Assembly: GCF_003665065.1 (NCBI RefSeq)
Contig: NZ_RCHR01000004.1
Coordinates: forward strand, 372,001-436,000
Reading direction: 5' to 3'
Source: Oceanobacillus piezotolerans
GTDB lineage: Bacteria > Bacillota > Bacilli > Bacillales > Amphibacillaceae
Length of the DNA stretch: 64,000 nt
Below, in pieces: positions 54,146 to 63,458 of this stretch (position 1 is its first letter; each line of letters opens with the position of its first letter). The notes under the pieces are model-generated. The model ran no database searches and was not told where the DNA came from. It saw only the letters and a list, made by a program, of their open reading frames with translations. A program made the translations under genes and the position numbers.

Positions 54146-54390
54146 TACAAAACCCCCTCCTAAATTGATTCTTTTTGTTCAAACTGCAATGCGCATCCAT
54201 ATTGATTTAACGGTTGTTACTAAATATTTTTACAATCATGACTTACCAATATAAAAGGGAAATTAATTAACATTGATACTAAACACGTCGTTACAACTAA
54301 ATATTGAAGAATTATAGCGCTAGGCAATATTTTAGAAGTCTATATTGACTAGACTAAAAACATTATTTAAATGTTAGCCCAAATGCACTT

Positions 54391-55872
54391 TTAGCTGACA
54401 CGGGAAGTTGACTTTGATGTAGGAACTTTTACATTTTTTGTATAAAGAACCTCTGTGTCTTGCCATAATTTTTCTACAAAAACACCTGGTTTCTTCATGT
54501 ACCCAGCAACTATCATTATAATAAAACATAGAGCTAAGCCGTAAACTCCCGGTTGCCAGCCCCAACTTTCAATAAAGATTGGATTAAAGAAGCGAAGGAA
54601 CATGGATAGTGCTGTACCAGCAATCAATCCTATTATTGCTCCTTCTTTATTAGCACGCTTCCAGTACAAACCTAAAATAACAACTGGGAAAAGCAAGATA
54701 ATTCCATCGTAAGTGAATAAAGCAAGAAAAACCATTAATCCCAAGTCAGCGGTACCGATAAGCAAAGAAATAAGTGATATAGCAATCACTGAGATCCTTG
54801 CTATATTTATTGCTCTCTTATCTGAAATGTTCCTATTTATCACTTGGGCGAAATCTCGTGACACAGTTGTGCTAATGGCCTGTATTATACCACTAACTGT
54901 TCCAACGCTACTTGCCATAATTATGACACCTAGAAATCCGAGTGCGATAGGTCCAGATTCACTGGCTAACCATAAAAAGGCACCTTGCACATCAGAAAGA
55001 GTCTGATCATAAGAATGAATAAAGATAGCAGTAAAGACAAAAATAGAGAAGAAGATTGCGTATATAATTGGCGCTAGCAAAGCAGAAATCTTTATTGTTC
55101 GAATGCTATCACTTGCAAATAGCTTATTGTACGCCCATGGCCACAAAAAACCTCCTAAACCACTTAAAATCACTATAGATGTCCAATACGGGGTCGGCGG
55201 GTCCCAGCCAGGGCCAGGATAAGTGAGCATTTCAGGATACTCATTAGCTACCATATCAAATCCTGATGAAAAACCACCGAAATACTTATATATAAAGTAA
55301 ATCATTAAGGCAGTACCACCAAAGATTAGTATTAACCCTTGAAAGACATTTGCTGTTACTACGGATCGCATTCCCCCCAGTGAAACAAATATTGCTACTA
55401 CAACTATACCTAGAACCATGCCCCAAAATTGAGGGATGAGGCCGCCGGAAGCATACTCAAAAACATATCCTTGTGTTACAATTTCAACAATTAGCCAGGG
55501 GATCGTAAATACAATTCCCCAAATTCCAGTAAGCATACGTACAGTCTTACTTTGATACCTAAACCCTAATAATTCGGATTGAGTTTTAATGCCATACTTC
55601 GCACCCCATATATATGTTTTTGGAGCAACGTAATACATTACAATCATTGTGATTATTGCATATGCTATGCAGTATAAAGCTGTGAATCCATAAGTTACAG
55701 CCATTCCTGCCCAGGAAGTATACATGGCTCCTACAATCCATGTTGCTAAAACGGAAAAGGTTAAAGCAAAAAAACCAAAAGAACGACTTGCTGTTGCATA
55801 ATCTTCAAAAGAACTGACACCTAAATTTTTCCGAATGATGAAAAGCATAACTGCAAAGAAAAGAAAAATCAT
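54391..55872 (-). CDS. Sodium:solute symporter (SSS family)
   Basis: This protein of about 493 residues has about 12-13 hydrophobic segments and SSS-family landmarks: EDYATASRSFGFFALTFSVLATWIVGAM near the start, YGIKTQSELLGFRY in the first loop, and GGMRSVVTANVFQGLIL. It imports an organic solute with Na+. The substrate is unknown; the context suggests an organosulfur compound. A GGAGGTG ribosome-like site sits 28 bases before the first ATG with no ATG, GTG or TTG at proper spacing, so the true N-terminus may use a rare start codon a few residues upstream. It follows a gene for a small membrane partner by 17 bases. Confidence 0.87.
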   Translation of the reverse strand: MIFLFFAVMLFIIRKNLGVSSFEDYATASRSFGFFALTFSVLATWIVGAMYTSWAGMAVTYGFTALYCIAYAIITMIVMYYVAPKTYIWGAKYGIKTQSELLGFRYQSKTVRMLTGIWGIVFTIPWLIVEIVTQGYVFEYASGGLIPQFWGMVLGIVVVAIFVSLGGMRSVVTANVFQGLILIFGGTALMIYFIYKYFGGFSSGFDMVANEYPEMLTYPGPGWDPPTPYWTSIVILSGLGGFLWPWAYNKLFASDSIRTIKISALLAPIIYAIFFSIFVFTAIFIHSYDQTLSDVQGAFLWLASESGPIALGFLGVIIMASSVGTVSGIIQAISTTVSRDFAQVINRNISDKRAINIARISVIAISLISLLIGTADLGLMVFLALFTYDGIILLFPVVILGLYWKRANKEGAIIGLIAGTALSMFLRFFNPIFIESWGWQPGVYGLALCFIIMIVAGYMKKPGVFVEKLWQDTEVLYTKNVKVPTSKSTSRVS

Positions 55873-55889
55873 TAATAAAGGGATGATAT

Positions 55890-56168
55890 TTAACGATTCT
55901 CACCTCCACTAACATCATTGTTATCTATCGGGGTAACTTCAATATCCAGCTCACCTAATTTGCTTTCAATAAAAAATTGTATACATAGTCCTGCACATAA
56001 AAGAGCAATACATAAAAAAAGATAAAATATTACAAACGGTAATCCGAAGACCCAAGGATTGATTTTATTAGCTAAATCAAATATCCCCGGGAATGTCATG
56101 CAAATAGTTATTAAAGAGTAGTAAATTAAAAATATAATATTTTTTAATTTTAAATTGATATTGAGCAT
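55890..56168 (-). CDS. Small membrane partner of the symporter (DUF3311-like)
   Basis: This 92-residue protein has two hydrophobic helices (about 10-27 and 40-66) with the motif INPWVFGLPFVIFYLFL between them, typical of the short DUF3311-type proteins encoded next to SSS symporters. It ends in an acidic hydrophilic tail. Immediate linkage to the symporter gene suggests a subunit or assembly factor. Confidence 0.75.
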   Translation of the reverse strand: MLNINLKLKNIIFLIYYSLITICMTFPGIFDLANKINPWVFGLPFVIFYLFLCIALLCAGLCIQFFIESKLGELDIEVTPIDNNDVSGGENR

Positions 56169-56223
56169 TTAAATAACCTCCGAAAAAAATTTCATTGCTA
56201 TTAAAAAGTTAATAGTTAATTTA

Positions 56224-56257
56224 AGAGGGGGGATTATGGCAAATTGTAATCCCCTCT
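56224..56257 (-). terminator. Hairpin between the monooxygenase and symporter genes
   Basis: Arms AGAGGGG-ATTA and TAATCCCCTCT enclose a loop of about 12 bases, 58 bases after the monooxygenase stop. The T-run is weak, so it may be a partial terminator or an mRNA-stabilising structure within a longer transcript. Confidence 0.5.
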
Positions 56258-56314
56258 AGCTTTATCTGTATAGCTTATTAAAATGCTTATTCTAAATCTC
56301 TATTTATAGAAATC

Positions 56315-57697
56315 TTATAATTTTAATTTCGAGTTAATCTCACGATATTGAGCTGCAGTATGATGGTCTGGTAAACGGTCATATCCAAATAGATTGTTTC
56401 GGAAAGTGCCTTCTTCGTACTCTTTTCTAACGAGACCACGGTCCTGTAAAATGGGAACTACACCATCTACAAATTCTTCAAAGGTTCCTGGTGTGATTGC
56501 ATAAGAAATATTAAATCCATCAATTCCAACTTCATCGATCCACTTTTCCATTGTATCTGCGATTTTTTCTGGCGTACCTACTTCAACATGACCAACAGAA
56601 CCTATACCTACGAAATTAGCTAATTCTTTTACTGTCCATTGTTTATTCGGATCCACTTTTGTGAAGTTTTCAACTACAGATCTCATTGCATCATTATCGA
56701 CATATTCAATTTTGTCATTTGGATCATATACCGAAAAATCAATGCCCGTCCATCCACCTAGTAGTGCTAAGGCACCTTCATAACTAATATGTTTTTGATA
56801 TTCTTCATATTTCTCTTCTGCTTCTTTCTGTGTTCGACCTAATATTGGTGTAAGTGATGAAAGGATTTTGATTTCATTTGGATGACGTCCGGCACGTTTT
56901 GCCTCTTCACGTATGGAGTCTACGGTTTTTTTCGTAATTTCTGCTGTTGGAGCACTAATAAATACAAGCTCAGCATGTTTAGATGCAAACTTTCTTCCTC
57001 TACTTGAAGCTCCAGCCTGGAAAATAACTGGTGTTCTTTGAGGAGAAGGTTCACTTAAATGTGCTCCTGGAACTTTAAAATACTTTCCTTCATGTCTAAT
57101 GTCATGTACTTTTTCTGGATCTGCATAAATTTTTCTTTCCTTATCTACAAGAACAGCGTCTTCTTCCCAACTTCCTTCCCATAATTTGTAAACTACTTCC
57201 ATATATTCATCTGCAATTTCATAACGTTCACTATGACTAATTTGCTGATCTAACCCAATATTTACAGCAGCACTATTTAAATATGACGTAACAACATTCC
57301 AGCCTATACGTCCATTGGTTAAATGATCTAATGTAGACATTCTTCTAGCAAAGATATAAGGATGTTCGTAACTTGTCGATGCGGTTAAACCAAAACCTAA
57401 ATGCTTTGTTGCCTGAGCCATGATAGGAACTATAAAAGCAGGATCGTTAACCGGAACTTGAGCCCCTTGACGAACAGCGGCGTCACGTGAACCTTGATAA
57501 ACATCGTATATTCCTAAAACATCAGCGAGAAAAATAGCGTCAAAACGTCCTTTTTCTAACACTTTAGCCAGATGTACCCAATAATCGGCTTCTTTATAGG
57601 TTGAGGATTTATCAGCAGGATGCGTCCATAATCCCGGTGAATAAAGTCCAGCACAATTCATATCGAATGCATTTAAGTAGATTCTTTTATTTGTCAT
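56315..57697 (-). CDS. LLM flavin monooxygenase of the NtaA/SnaA/DszA family (S-box controlled)
   Basis: This 460-residue enzyme uses reduced FMN and O2. Markers are LNAFDMNCAGLYSPGLWTHP near the start, RFDAIFLADVLGIYD, TASTSYEHPYIFARRMSTLDHLTNGRIGWNVVTSYL, PVIFQAGASSRGRKFASKHAE and the ending VPILQDRGLVRKEYEEGT. Members oxidise aminopolycarboxylates or sulfur compounds such as sulfones and sulfonates. An S-box riboswitch upstream points to a sulfur source. The flavin reductase at 53660 would supply FMNH2. The substrate cannot be named. Confidence 0.88.
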   Translation of the reverse strand: MTNKRIYLNAFDMNCAGLYSPGLWTHPADKSSTYKEADYWVHLAKVLEKGRFDAIFLADVLGIYDVYQGSRDAAVRQGAQVPVNDPAFIVPIMAQATKHLGFGLTASTSYEHPYIFARRMSTLDHLTNGRIGWNVVTSYLNSAAVNIGLDQQISHSERYEIADEYMEVVYKLWEGSWEEDAVLVDKERKIYADPEKVHDIRHEGKYFKVPGAHLSEPSPQRTPVIFQAGASSRGRKFASKHAELVFISAPTAEITKKTVDSIREEAKRAGRHPNEIKILSSLTPILGRTQKEAEEKYEEYQKHISYEGALALLGGWTGIDFSVYDPNDKIEYVDNDAMRSVVENFTKVDPNKQWTVKELANFVGIGSVGHVEVGTPEKIADTMEKWIDEVGIDGFNISYAITPGTFEEFVDGVVPILQDRGLVRKEYEEGTFRNNLFGYDRLPDHHTAAQYREINSKLKL

Positions 57698-57953
57698 GTT
57701 ATTAGCTCCTAACTTTTAATTTAAATTTTTGATCGCTTTCTTTCTAAGCGCATCTTAGGTGTTTTTCTTGAATTTATGTAACCTATAATTACTGTAGGGT
57801 TTTGCCAGTATTGGACTCGGGCTAGTATACAGTCTCACCTGCCATGAAAGTCTAGACTCTCCTCATCGTGAAAACCCTTGTCATTTGCCAACAATTCTTA
57901 CTGCCAGTCCTATAGTAATTTCACCAGCAAGTCTTTGCCCATGCCGGATGCAA
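57698..57953 (-). other. Downstream part of the monooxygenase leader
   Basis: These 256 bases between the S-box terminator and the monooxygenase gene contain the palindrome AGTCTAGACT (57849-57858) and several other short self-complementary pieces, but no known riboswitch. The ribosome site TTAGGAG is near the right position before the ATG. Confidence 0.45.
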
Positions 57954-57998
57954 TAAAAAAATACCCCCTTTTCTGTAAATAGAGAAAAGAGGGTGTTT
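57954..57998 (-). terminator. Riboswitch-controlled terminator
   Basis: On the minus strand CACCCTCTTTTCT...AGAAAAGGGGGT is followed by a run of seven Ts. It lies directly after the S-box aptamer. When SAM is bound the terminator should form and stop transcription. Confidence 0.88.
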
Positions 57999-58015
57999 AC
58001 CGTATATGTATTCCA

Positions 58016-58122
58016 CTCTTATCTCTCAAGAATCAATCTTGCTGGAATTAGCACCTTTCCGACAATGTCAGTGGTTGCTGAAGCTTCATAGGGCCAGACC
58101 CCTCAACTTCTCTTGATAAGAA
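58016..58122 (-). promoter_or_regulatory. SAM-I (S-box) riboswitch aptamer
   Basis: The minus strand has all the S-box landmarks in order: TCTTATCAAGAG, GTCTGGCCCTATGAAGC, the CAGCAACC strand, AAGGTGCTAATTCCAGCA, and a final TTGAGAGATAAGA that closes the P1 stem. The downstream terminator at 57954-57998 completes an OFF switch. It regulates the minus-strand monooxygenase gene and possibly the symporter and flavin reductase genes beyond it, turning them on when SAM is low. Confidence 0.97.
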
Positions 58123-58695
58123 TTATTAAAATGTTATAACATAATATATCCCAACAAATCCGATAAGTCAAGTACGTTTTTTAAAAATCTGATTTATTGA
58201 TACTTTTTAGTTAAATTGCATATAAGATTAGGTTGATTCACATTTCTAATCCATAGAGAGAAGTAAACGGCTTTGATTTATTAACCATCTAATGTTGCAG
58301 TTCTATTGTTTTTTATCATCTAATGATGCTAAACACTAATTAAACATTTAATGATGTATTTACATGCGTTTGTTTACTTGTTGTATAGCATACTGCCTTA
58401 TACAACCCTTTAATACAAAATAACATTTACTTGGGACATCTCCTTGTCTGAGGAGCATTGTTCCCTTTTTATATTTTTCTATAAGAAATGTTTTGAACGA
58501 TATCCTGTTGTTCTTCTTCGCTGTGGGAATTGTATTTAGTCATAATCTTAAACAAAATGTTATTCATTTTCCTTTCTACCTCACAAGATACATTTTTTCT
58601 AATATTCTTACATCCTTCAAACTATATTGCTATATATTTAAGAATTTTAGACAAAAATGGCCCAACGAAACTCTTGTTGCCCCATTTATAGCAAA
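58123..58695. other. Intergenic stretch upstream of the riboswitch, no gene
   Basis: This AT-rich DNA should hold the promoter of the S-box transcript. An 82-codon plus-strand frame (58493-58741) runs through the kinase terminator, lacks a ribosome site and is not accepted as a gene. Short repeats of CATCTAATGATG type occur around 58286-58352. Confidence 0.45.
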
Positions 58696-58726
58696 ATGGT
58701 ACACGGTGCTTATCACCGTGTACCAT
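58696..58726 (-). terminator. Terminator of the pyridoxal kinase gene
   Basis: A perfect 13-bp stem (ATGGTACACGGTG/CACCGTGTACCAT, loop of 5) is followed on the minus strand by TTTTGC, about 80 bases after the kinase stop codon. Confidence 0.8.
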
Positions 58727-58804
58727 TATCTCAATTTCTAGTCCATTCTAAGGTTTTTACATGGCTATCGATATCGATCACTGCTTCTAATTAGAGAACC
58801 TTTT

Positions 58805-59653
58805 CTATAACAACATCCCCAAATACTTCTCGAAGTTAACCCCTTCTATTTCAGGAATTCCCTCCAAAGAAGCATCATGGATAGCCTCCGCCAAAAACCC
58901 CTCCGCAAGCTCTACAGCTTTTTCCAGGTCCTCTCCGCGCATCATGCCTCCCATAACCACCGATGCAAATAAATCACCAGTGCCAGAATAGCTTTTGCCA
59001 TTGTACGGCATCGCACGATAAAAGGTTTTAGTTCCATTTAAATACATATTTCCGATAAACTGCTTATTATAAGCCGCTGATGGCGGATTCACTCCAGTAA
59101 TAATAACCTGTGCACCTGTTTCCTGCTGCAAGGTATTCCCCGCTTCTTCTATGGCTTTCATATAGTCCTTCTTATTTGAATACTTATGTAGTCTCTCATA
59201 AGACAATCTGGATAACAAACAGCACTCCGTTACATTCGGTGTGATGACATCAGCAAGTTTTACCAATTCTTTCATTTCTGCCAGCAATTCATCGGTAAAA
59301 ATTTTATAGACTTCTCCTACGTCACCCATTACCGGATCAACAAGTAATTTCGTTTCTTTTGTATAGAATTTATCTAGAAAATGAAAAATATTATTGATTT
59401 GCTCACTGCCAGTAACGAAGCCGGTATAGATTCCATCAAAGGTGACATGGAGCTTACTCCATTCCTCTGTGAAATAATTCATTTTAGATGTAAAATCTTC
59501 GTAAAAATAACTTGGATAACCGGTTTGTGCAGAGAGTATAGCCGTTGGTAAAGGAATTGCTTGCACTCCCATTACCGAAAGCACCGGAATCGCAGCTGTT
59601 AATGAACATTTTCCAAAAGATGATAAATCCTGTAATACAGCAACTTTTTTCAT
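58805..59653 (-). CDS. pdxK: Pyridoxamine/pyridoxal kinase
   Basis: This 282-residue enzyme phosphorylates vitamin B6 vitamers. It is of the ribokinase superfamily: VLQDLSSFGKCSLTAAIPVLS at the start, VTFDGIYTGFVTGSEQI, VDPVMGDVG, TPNVTECCLLS, and the catalytic GTGDLFASVV with the conserved Asp near residue 235. The ATG at 59653 follows GGAGGT with ideal spacing; an ATG 36 bases upstream lacks one. It diverges from an ECF S-component gene, suggesting shared vitamin B6 salvage. The pdxK symbol follows function; some family members act on other pyrimidines. Confidence 0.85.
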   Translation of the reverse strand: MKKVAVLQDLSSFGKCSLTAAIPVLSVMGVQAIPLPTAILSAQTGYPSYFYEDFTSKMNYFTEEWSKLHVTFDGIYTGFVTGSEQINNIFHFLDKFYTKETKLLVDPVMGDVGEVYKIFTDELLAEMKELVKLADVITPNVTECCLLSRLSYERLHKYSNKKDYMKAIEEAGNTLQQETGAQVIITGVNPPSAAYNKQFIGNMYLNGTKTFYRAMPYNGKSYSGTGDLFASVVMGGMMRGEDLEKAVELAEGFLAEAIHDASLEGIPEIEGVNFEKYLGMLL

Positions 59654-59820
59654 ACTAACCTCCATAGACTTGGCCAAAATAAACTTCATTTATCTTATCA
59701 CAAAGAAAAGAATGTAGAAAACACCCAAACTGACCCCAACGTTTTTAATTAAATTGGCACTTTCATAAATACCAGTCTTTTGCTAAATTTATAGGAAATT
59801 ATAATAGGATGGTAAAAGAT

Positions 59821-60360
59821 ATGCAAAATACTCAAAGTCATTTAAGTTCACGTCAAAAAACTCTAGATTTAATTATAACATCTATGTTAATTGCACTTGT
59901 GTTTGTTTCTACTGTCTTTTTAAATATCAGACTGCCAATTGCTTCAAATGGGGGTCTAGTTCATCTAGGAACAGCTATGTTGTTTATTGCATCTATCCTA
60001 TTTGGTCCTAAAAAAGGAGCTCTTGCTGGTGCGATAGGTATGGGGTTATTTGATATGGTTGGGGGTTGGGTATTGTGGGCGCCTATTACTATTGTAGCCC
60101 GTGGTTTGCAGGGATACATCGTTGGTAGAATTGCTTGGTTAAATGGTCATAAAGGTAATAGCATCGTTTTAAATTTAGTGGCAACCATTGTCTCCATTCC
60201 ATTTATGATTGCTGTATATTACATTGGCGAAAGCATTCTATACGGTAATTGGATTGCACCTTTAGCTTCTATTCCAGGGGATCTCGTTCAAAATGTATTA
60301 GGAATTATCATTGCTGTTCCGATTTGTGTTGCTTTGAAAAAAGTCTCTTATTTTAAATAG
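59821..60360 (+). CDS. ECF transporter S component, probably for vitamin B6
   Basis: This protein of about 179 residues is a substrate-binding S component of an energy-coupling-factor transporter. It has about six hydrophobic segments with LPIASNGGLVHLGTAMLFIAS near 50 and GPKKGALAGAIGMGLFDMVGGW. It requires the shared EcfA/A'/T module encoded elsewhere. Its divergence from the pyridoxal kinase gene (167 bases) suggests a B6-related substrate, as in PdxU-type S components. The ATG at 59821 follows AGGATGG; an ATG 12 bases earlier lies in that site. The substrate is inferred from context only. Confidence 0.8.
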   Translation: MQNTQSHLSSRQKTLDLIITSMLIALVFVSTVFLNIRLPIASNGGLVHLGTAMLFIASILFGPKKGALAGAIGMGLFDMVGGWVLWAPITIVARGLQGYIVGRIAWLNGHKGNSIVLNLVATIVSIPFMIAVYYIGESILYGNWIAPLASIPGDLVQNVLGIIIAVPICVALKKVSYFK

Positions 60361-60390
60361 ATGACCAATTATAAAAAGCAACCACAAAAA

Positions 60391-60439
60391 GAGGGTGACT
60401 ACAAAAGGTCTTCATTAGACGTTTTTTAGAAACACCCTC
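60391..60439 (+). terminator. Possible terminator between convergent genes
   Basis: Arms GAGGGTG (60391-60397) and CACCCTC (60433-60439) enclose a long loop that contains its own small hairpin. It lies between the S-component gene and the convergent monooxygenase gene. Moderate support only. Confidence 0.45.
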
Positions 60440-60531
60440 CTTAATCCCTTTTCCATACGTTAACCTTATTTCATATAAGTTTTTTGATAACGACCTTTAA
60501 CAATAAAGCATCTAAGACAAAGTATTTTAAT

Positions 60532-61872
60532 CTAAATCGTATCTTTTTCTGTTGCAAATTGATTTTCTGGTTTCTTTAAACCAAGATAATCGCGTAATGT
60601 GTCCCCTTCATAATCAAGTCGGAATAAACCTCTTTCCTGTAATATGGGAACTACTAATTCAACAAAATCCTCCAAATCCCTTGGTAATAGAGGGAACTGA
60701 ATCATAAAACCATCTGTGGCCTTTTCGTTAAACCATTTTTCCATTTCATCTGCTACTTGAGTAGGTGTACCAATAAATCTATCTCTTTTAGCTGCACCAA
60801 AAAATCTTGTATATAAATCACCAACTTTGAGATCTTCTTCCTCAATAATCTTTTTCATTTCATTGAATTGGCTTTGGATACTATTAACTTTTGGAAAATC
60901 CACTTCTCTTGCCGGTGTATCTAGGGAGTATTTAGAAAAGTCTACGTTTCCCATATATCCAGAAACAAATTTTAAACTTTCATGTGGATCAATCAATTTT
61001 TGTAACTCATTATGTTTTTCCTGTGCAATTTCTTCCGTTTCACCTACAATCGGTGATATCCCATGGAGGATGTGAAGTTCCTCTTCACTCCTGCCAAAAT
61101 CCTTTAATTGTGATTTTAATTTTTGATAAAATTGTCTGGATTCCTCGATATTATCCCAATGAGTAAAAACAACTTCTGCGGTACGGGCTGCCAGTCTTTG
61201 TCCTGGAATTGACGCTCCTGCTTGAATAATTACTGGCTGACCCTGTTTCGACCTCGTAATATTTAGTGGTCCTTTTACTGAGAAATATTCACCTTTATAA
61301 TGAAGCTCATGTACCTTATCGGGATCATAGAACTCACCAGTTTCTTTGTTATAAGTAAAAGCGTCGTCCTCCCAGGAATCCCATAATCCTTTCACAACAT
61401 CTACAAACTCCTCCGCTCGCTCATAGCGGTGATCATGTTCCCAATGCTTTTCTCGACTAAAATTTAATGCTGTTTGTCCCGTTGCATCGGCCGTTGTCAC
61501 TACATTCCATGCAGCACGACCGTTGCTTATATGATCGACTGAAGCGAACTGGCGTGCGAGTGTATATGGTTCGTTGTATGTTGTCGAAGCTGTGGCCCCA
61601 ATACCTATTTTCTCTGTTGCCGAAGCTAAGGCTGTTATTAGTATAAGCGGGTCAAATCGGTTTAATATTTGTGGATGTGACTCATGATTGATTGCTAAAC
61701 TATCTGCAACAAACGCAAGGTCAAATTTCCCTTTTTCAGCAATTTGTGCTAGTTTTTGCAGGACCTTCACATCAATACTTGCACTTGGACTTGATGCTTG
61801 ATGTCGCCATGAGGCAACATGCATACCTGTTCCAATTAAATATGCTGCTAATTTCATTTGTCTTATTATCAT
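60532..61872 (-). CDS. LLM flavin monooxygenase of the NtaA/SnaA/DszA family (second)
   Basis: This 446-residue enzyme is a paralogue of the protein at 56315-57697, sharing FDLAFVADSLAI, GIGATASTTYNEPYTLARQFASVDHISNGRAAWNVVTTA, PVIIQAGASIPGQRLAARTAEVVF and a final VPILQERGLFRLDYEG. It lies 55 bases after metQ in the same direction, so it probably belongs to the met transporter operon. It likely oxidises an organosulfur or related compound taken up by that route. The ribosome site GGGAGAG is well placed. Confidence 0.87.
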   Translation of the reverse strand: MIIRQMKLAAYLIGTGMHVASWRHQASSPSASIDVKVLQKLAQIAEKGKFDLAFVADSLAINHESHPQILNRFDPLILITALASATEKIGIGATASTTYNEPYTLARQFASVDHISNGRAAWNVVTTADATGQTALNFSREKHWEHDHRYERAEEFVDVVKGLWDSWEDDAFTYNKETGEFYDPDKVHELHYKGEYFSVKGPLNITRSKQGQPVIIQAGASIPGQRLAARTAEVVFTHWDNIEESRQFYQKLKSQLKDFGRSEEELHILHGISPIVGETEEIAQEKHNELQKLIDPHESLKFVSGYMGNVDFSKYSLDTPAREVDFPKVNSIQSQFNEMKKIIEEEDLKVGDLYTRFFGAAKRDRFIGTPTQVADEMEKWFNEKATDGFMIQFPLLPRDLEDFVELVVPILQERGLFRLDYEGDTLRDYLGLKKPENQFATEKDTI

Positions 61873-61927
61873 TTTTTCTCTCCCTAAACGATTTTTATAT
61901 TACTTCTAGGATAATCAATACCAATCT

Positions 61928-62776
61928 TTAATTATTCGAATAGGTTTCTTTATACGTACTTAATTCTTCTAAAGTAATACTTGTTGGAAGATAGTTTCCT
62001 TTATAAGTTTCTTCAATAAATGTGGCTGTATTATCTGACTGATAAATTTTAACTATCTTTTGAAACGTTTCATTCTCTTTATCTTGTTTCCTAGCCGCGA
62101 TAACATTTATATATGGTTTTGAGGTTTGGTTTTCATAAATAAGCGCATCTTTTAATGTTAGTCCTGCCTCTAAAGAGACCCCGTTATTGATTATCGAACC
62201 AGCTGTATCTTCCATTACACGAGGTGTATTTGCACTATCTACAGGAACAATTTCAATGTTTTTTGGATTGTCCTTAATTTTGTCTTTTCCACCTAATCCA
62301 TCAAAATCTGCAACAACAGTTAATAGTCCTGCCTCTTGCAATAGTAATAATGCCCTTCCCCAGTTAGGTGCATCATTTGGAACAGCTATTTGTGCTCCAT
62401 CTGGGATATCACTTACAGCTTCATACTTACTAGAGTACAATCCAAGCGGAGCAATAATTGTTGTCCCAATTGGAACAATTTCCGAATTCGTATTCTCATT
62501 AAATGAATCTAGATATGCTACATGTTGAAATGCATTTATATCAATATCCCCTTCAATCAGGGCTTGGTTGGGATCATACGCAGAGGAGAAATTAACAATT
62601 TCAATTTCTATTCCTTCTTTCGAAGCTTGCTCCTTTACATATTCCCATGTTCGAAGTTCCGAACTTCGAATACCTACTCTAACTTTGGTTTGTTCAGTTT
62701 CTACGCTGGTATCGGTTGAACATGCAACTAATAACACACCGAAAACTAGAAAGATAGGAAAAATCCATTTTCTCAT
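61928..62776 (-). CDS. metQ: Methionine-type ABC transporter substrate-binding lipoprotein (MetQ/NlpA)
   Basis: This protein of about 282 residues is an NlpA-family lipoprotein with a signal peptide ending in LLVAC, lipidated Cys at 19. The mature region has VRVGIRSSELRTWEYVKEQ, a family start, then NFSSAYDPNQALIEGDIDINAFQHVAYLDSFN and the DAPNWGRALLLLQEAGLL and SANTPRVM regions that contact methionine-type ligands. The ATG at 62776 follows a GGGGGT site; a GTG 15 bases upstream is inside that site. It is encoded with metP and metN. Binding of methionine or a sulfur-containing relative is expected. Confidence 0.87.
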   Translation of the reverse strand: MRKWIFPIFLVFGVLLVACSTDTSVETEQTKVRVGIRSSELRTWEYVKEQASKEGIEIEIVNFSSAYDPNQALIEGDIDINAFQHVAYLDSFNENTNSEIVPIGTTIIAPLGLYSSKYEAVSDIPDGAQIAVPNDAPNWGRALLLLQEAGLLTVVADFDGLGGKDKIKDNPKNIEIVPVDSANTPRVMEDTAGSIINNGVSLEAGLTLKDALIYENQTSKPYINVIAARKQDKENETFQKIVKIYQSDNTATFIEETYKGNYLPTSITLEELSTYKETYSNN

Positions 62777-62807
62777 TATGGAGACCCCCACTGGTTTATT
62801 TTCTTAA

Positions 62808-63458
62808 CTACATTCTCCTAGCCGTTCGTTCCAATCTATTCCCTACCTCCTGAATTACTTGAACTAGGACTACTAAAATAACAACGGTTACTAGAATAGT
62901 AATGGAACTAAAACGCTGATAACCATAAGTTATGGCGACATCACCGAGACCTCCACCACCGATTGCTCCTGCCATTGCTGTTGCTCCGATTAATCCAATC
63001 GTCGCTGTTGTTAAACTTAATATTAGTGATGAAAAAGCCTCCGGCATTAAAAAACGATAAATGATTTGAAGTGGGGTCGCCCCCATCGCTTTTGCTGCTT
63101 CAATAATTCCTTCATCTACTTCTAATAACGAATTTTCTACTAACCTTGAAAAATAGGGTCCAATATGAAGTACAAGTGGGACAATCGCCGCTGTTGTTCC
63201 AATTGATGTACCTACAATTAACCTTGTAAAAGGAATAATTGCTACAAGTAAGATAATAAAAGGAATCGAACGAAAGATATTAACGATTGGATTCACGATT
63301 GAATAAATCAACCGATTTTCCAGGATGTGTCCTTCCCTCGTTACTACTAATAACACGCCCAAGAATATCCCGATGATTCCTCCAAAGAATAGTGAAACAC
63401 TAACCATGTAAATCGTTTCCCACAACGCGTTCAATATCAACTCTGTGCTCACTTCCAT
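62808..63458 (-). CDS. metP: Methionine-type ABC transporter permease (MetP/MetI)
   Basis: This 216-residue permease has five hydrophobic segments and the EAA loop IIEAAKAMGATPLQIIYRFLMPEA, followed by AMAGAIGGGGLGDVAITYGYQRF, typical of MetI/MetP. It overlaps the end of metN by 59 bases and precedes metQ by 31 bases, giving the operon order metN-metP-metQ. Confidence 0.9.
   Translation of the reverse strand: MEVSTELILNALWETIYMVSVSLFFGGIIGIFLGVLLVVTREGHILENRLIYSIVNPIVNIFRSIPFIILLVAIIPFTRLIVGTSIGTTAAIVPLVLHIGPYFSRLVENSLLEVDEGIIEAAKAMGATPLQIIYRFLMPEAFSSLILSLTTATIGLIGATAMAGAIGGGGLGDVAITYGYQRFSSITILVTVVILVVLVQVIQEVGNRLERTARRM

Noticed and set aside
57720-57950. FMN riboswitch in the monooxygenase leader
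   Set aside because: A GGTGAAATT string is present, but the other conserved RFN blocks are absent or in the wrong order.
58493-58741. 82-codon plus-strand frame upstream of the riboswitch
   Set aside because: It runs through a perfect terminator hairpin of the opposite-strand kinase gene and lacks a ribosome site.
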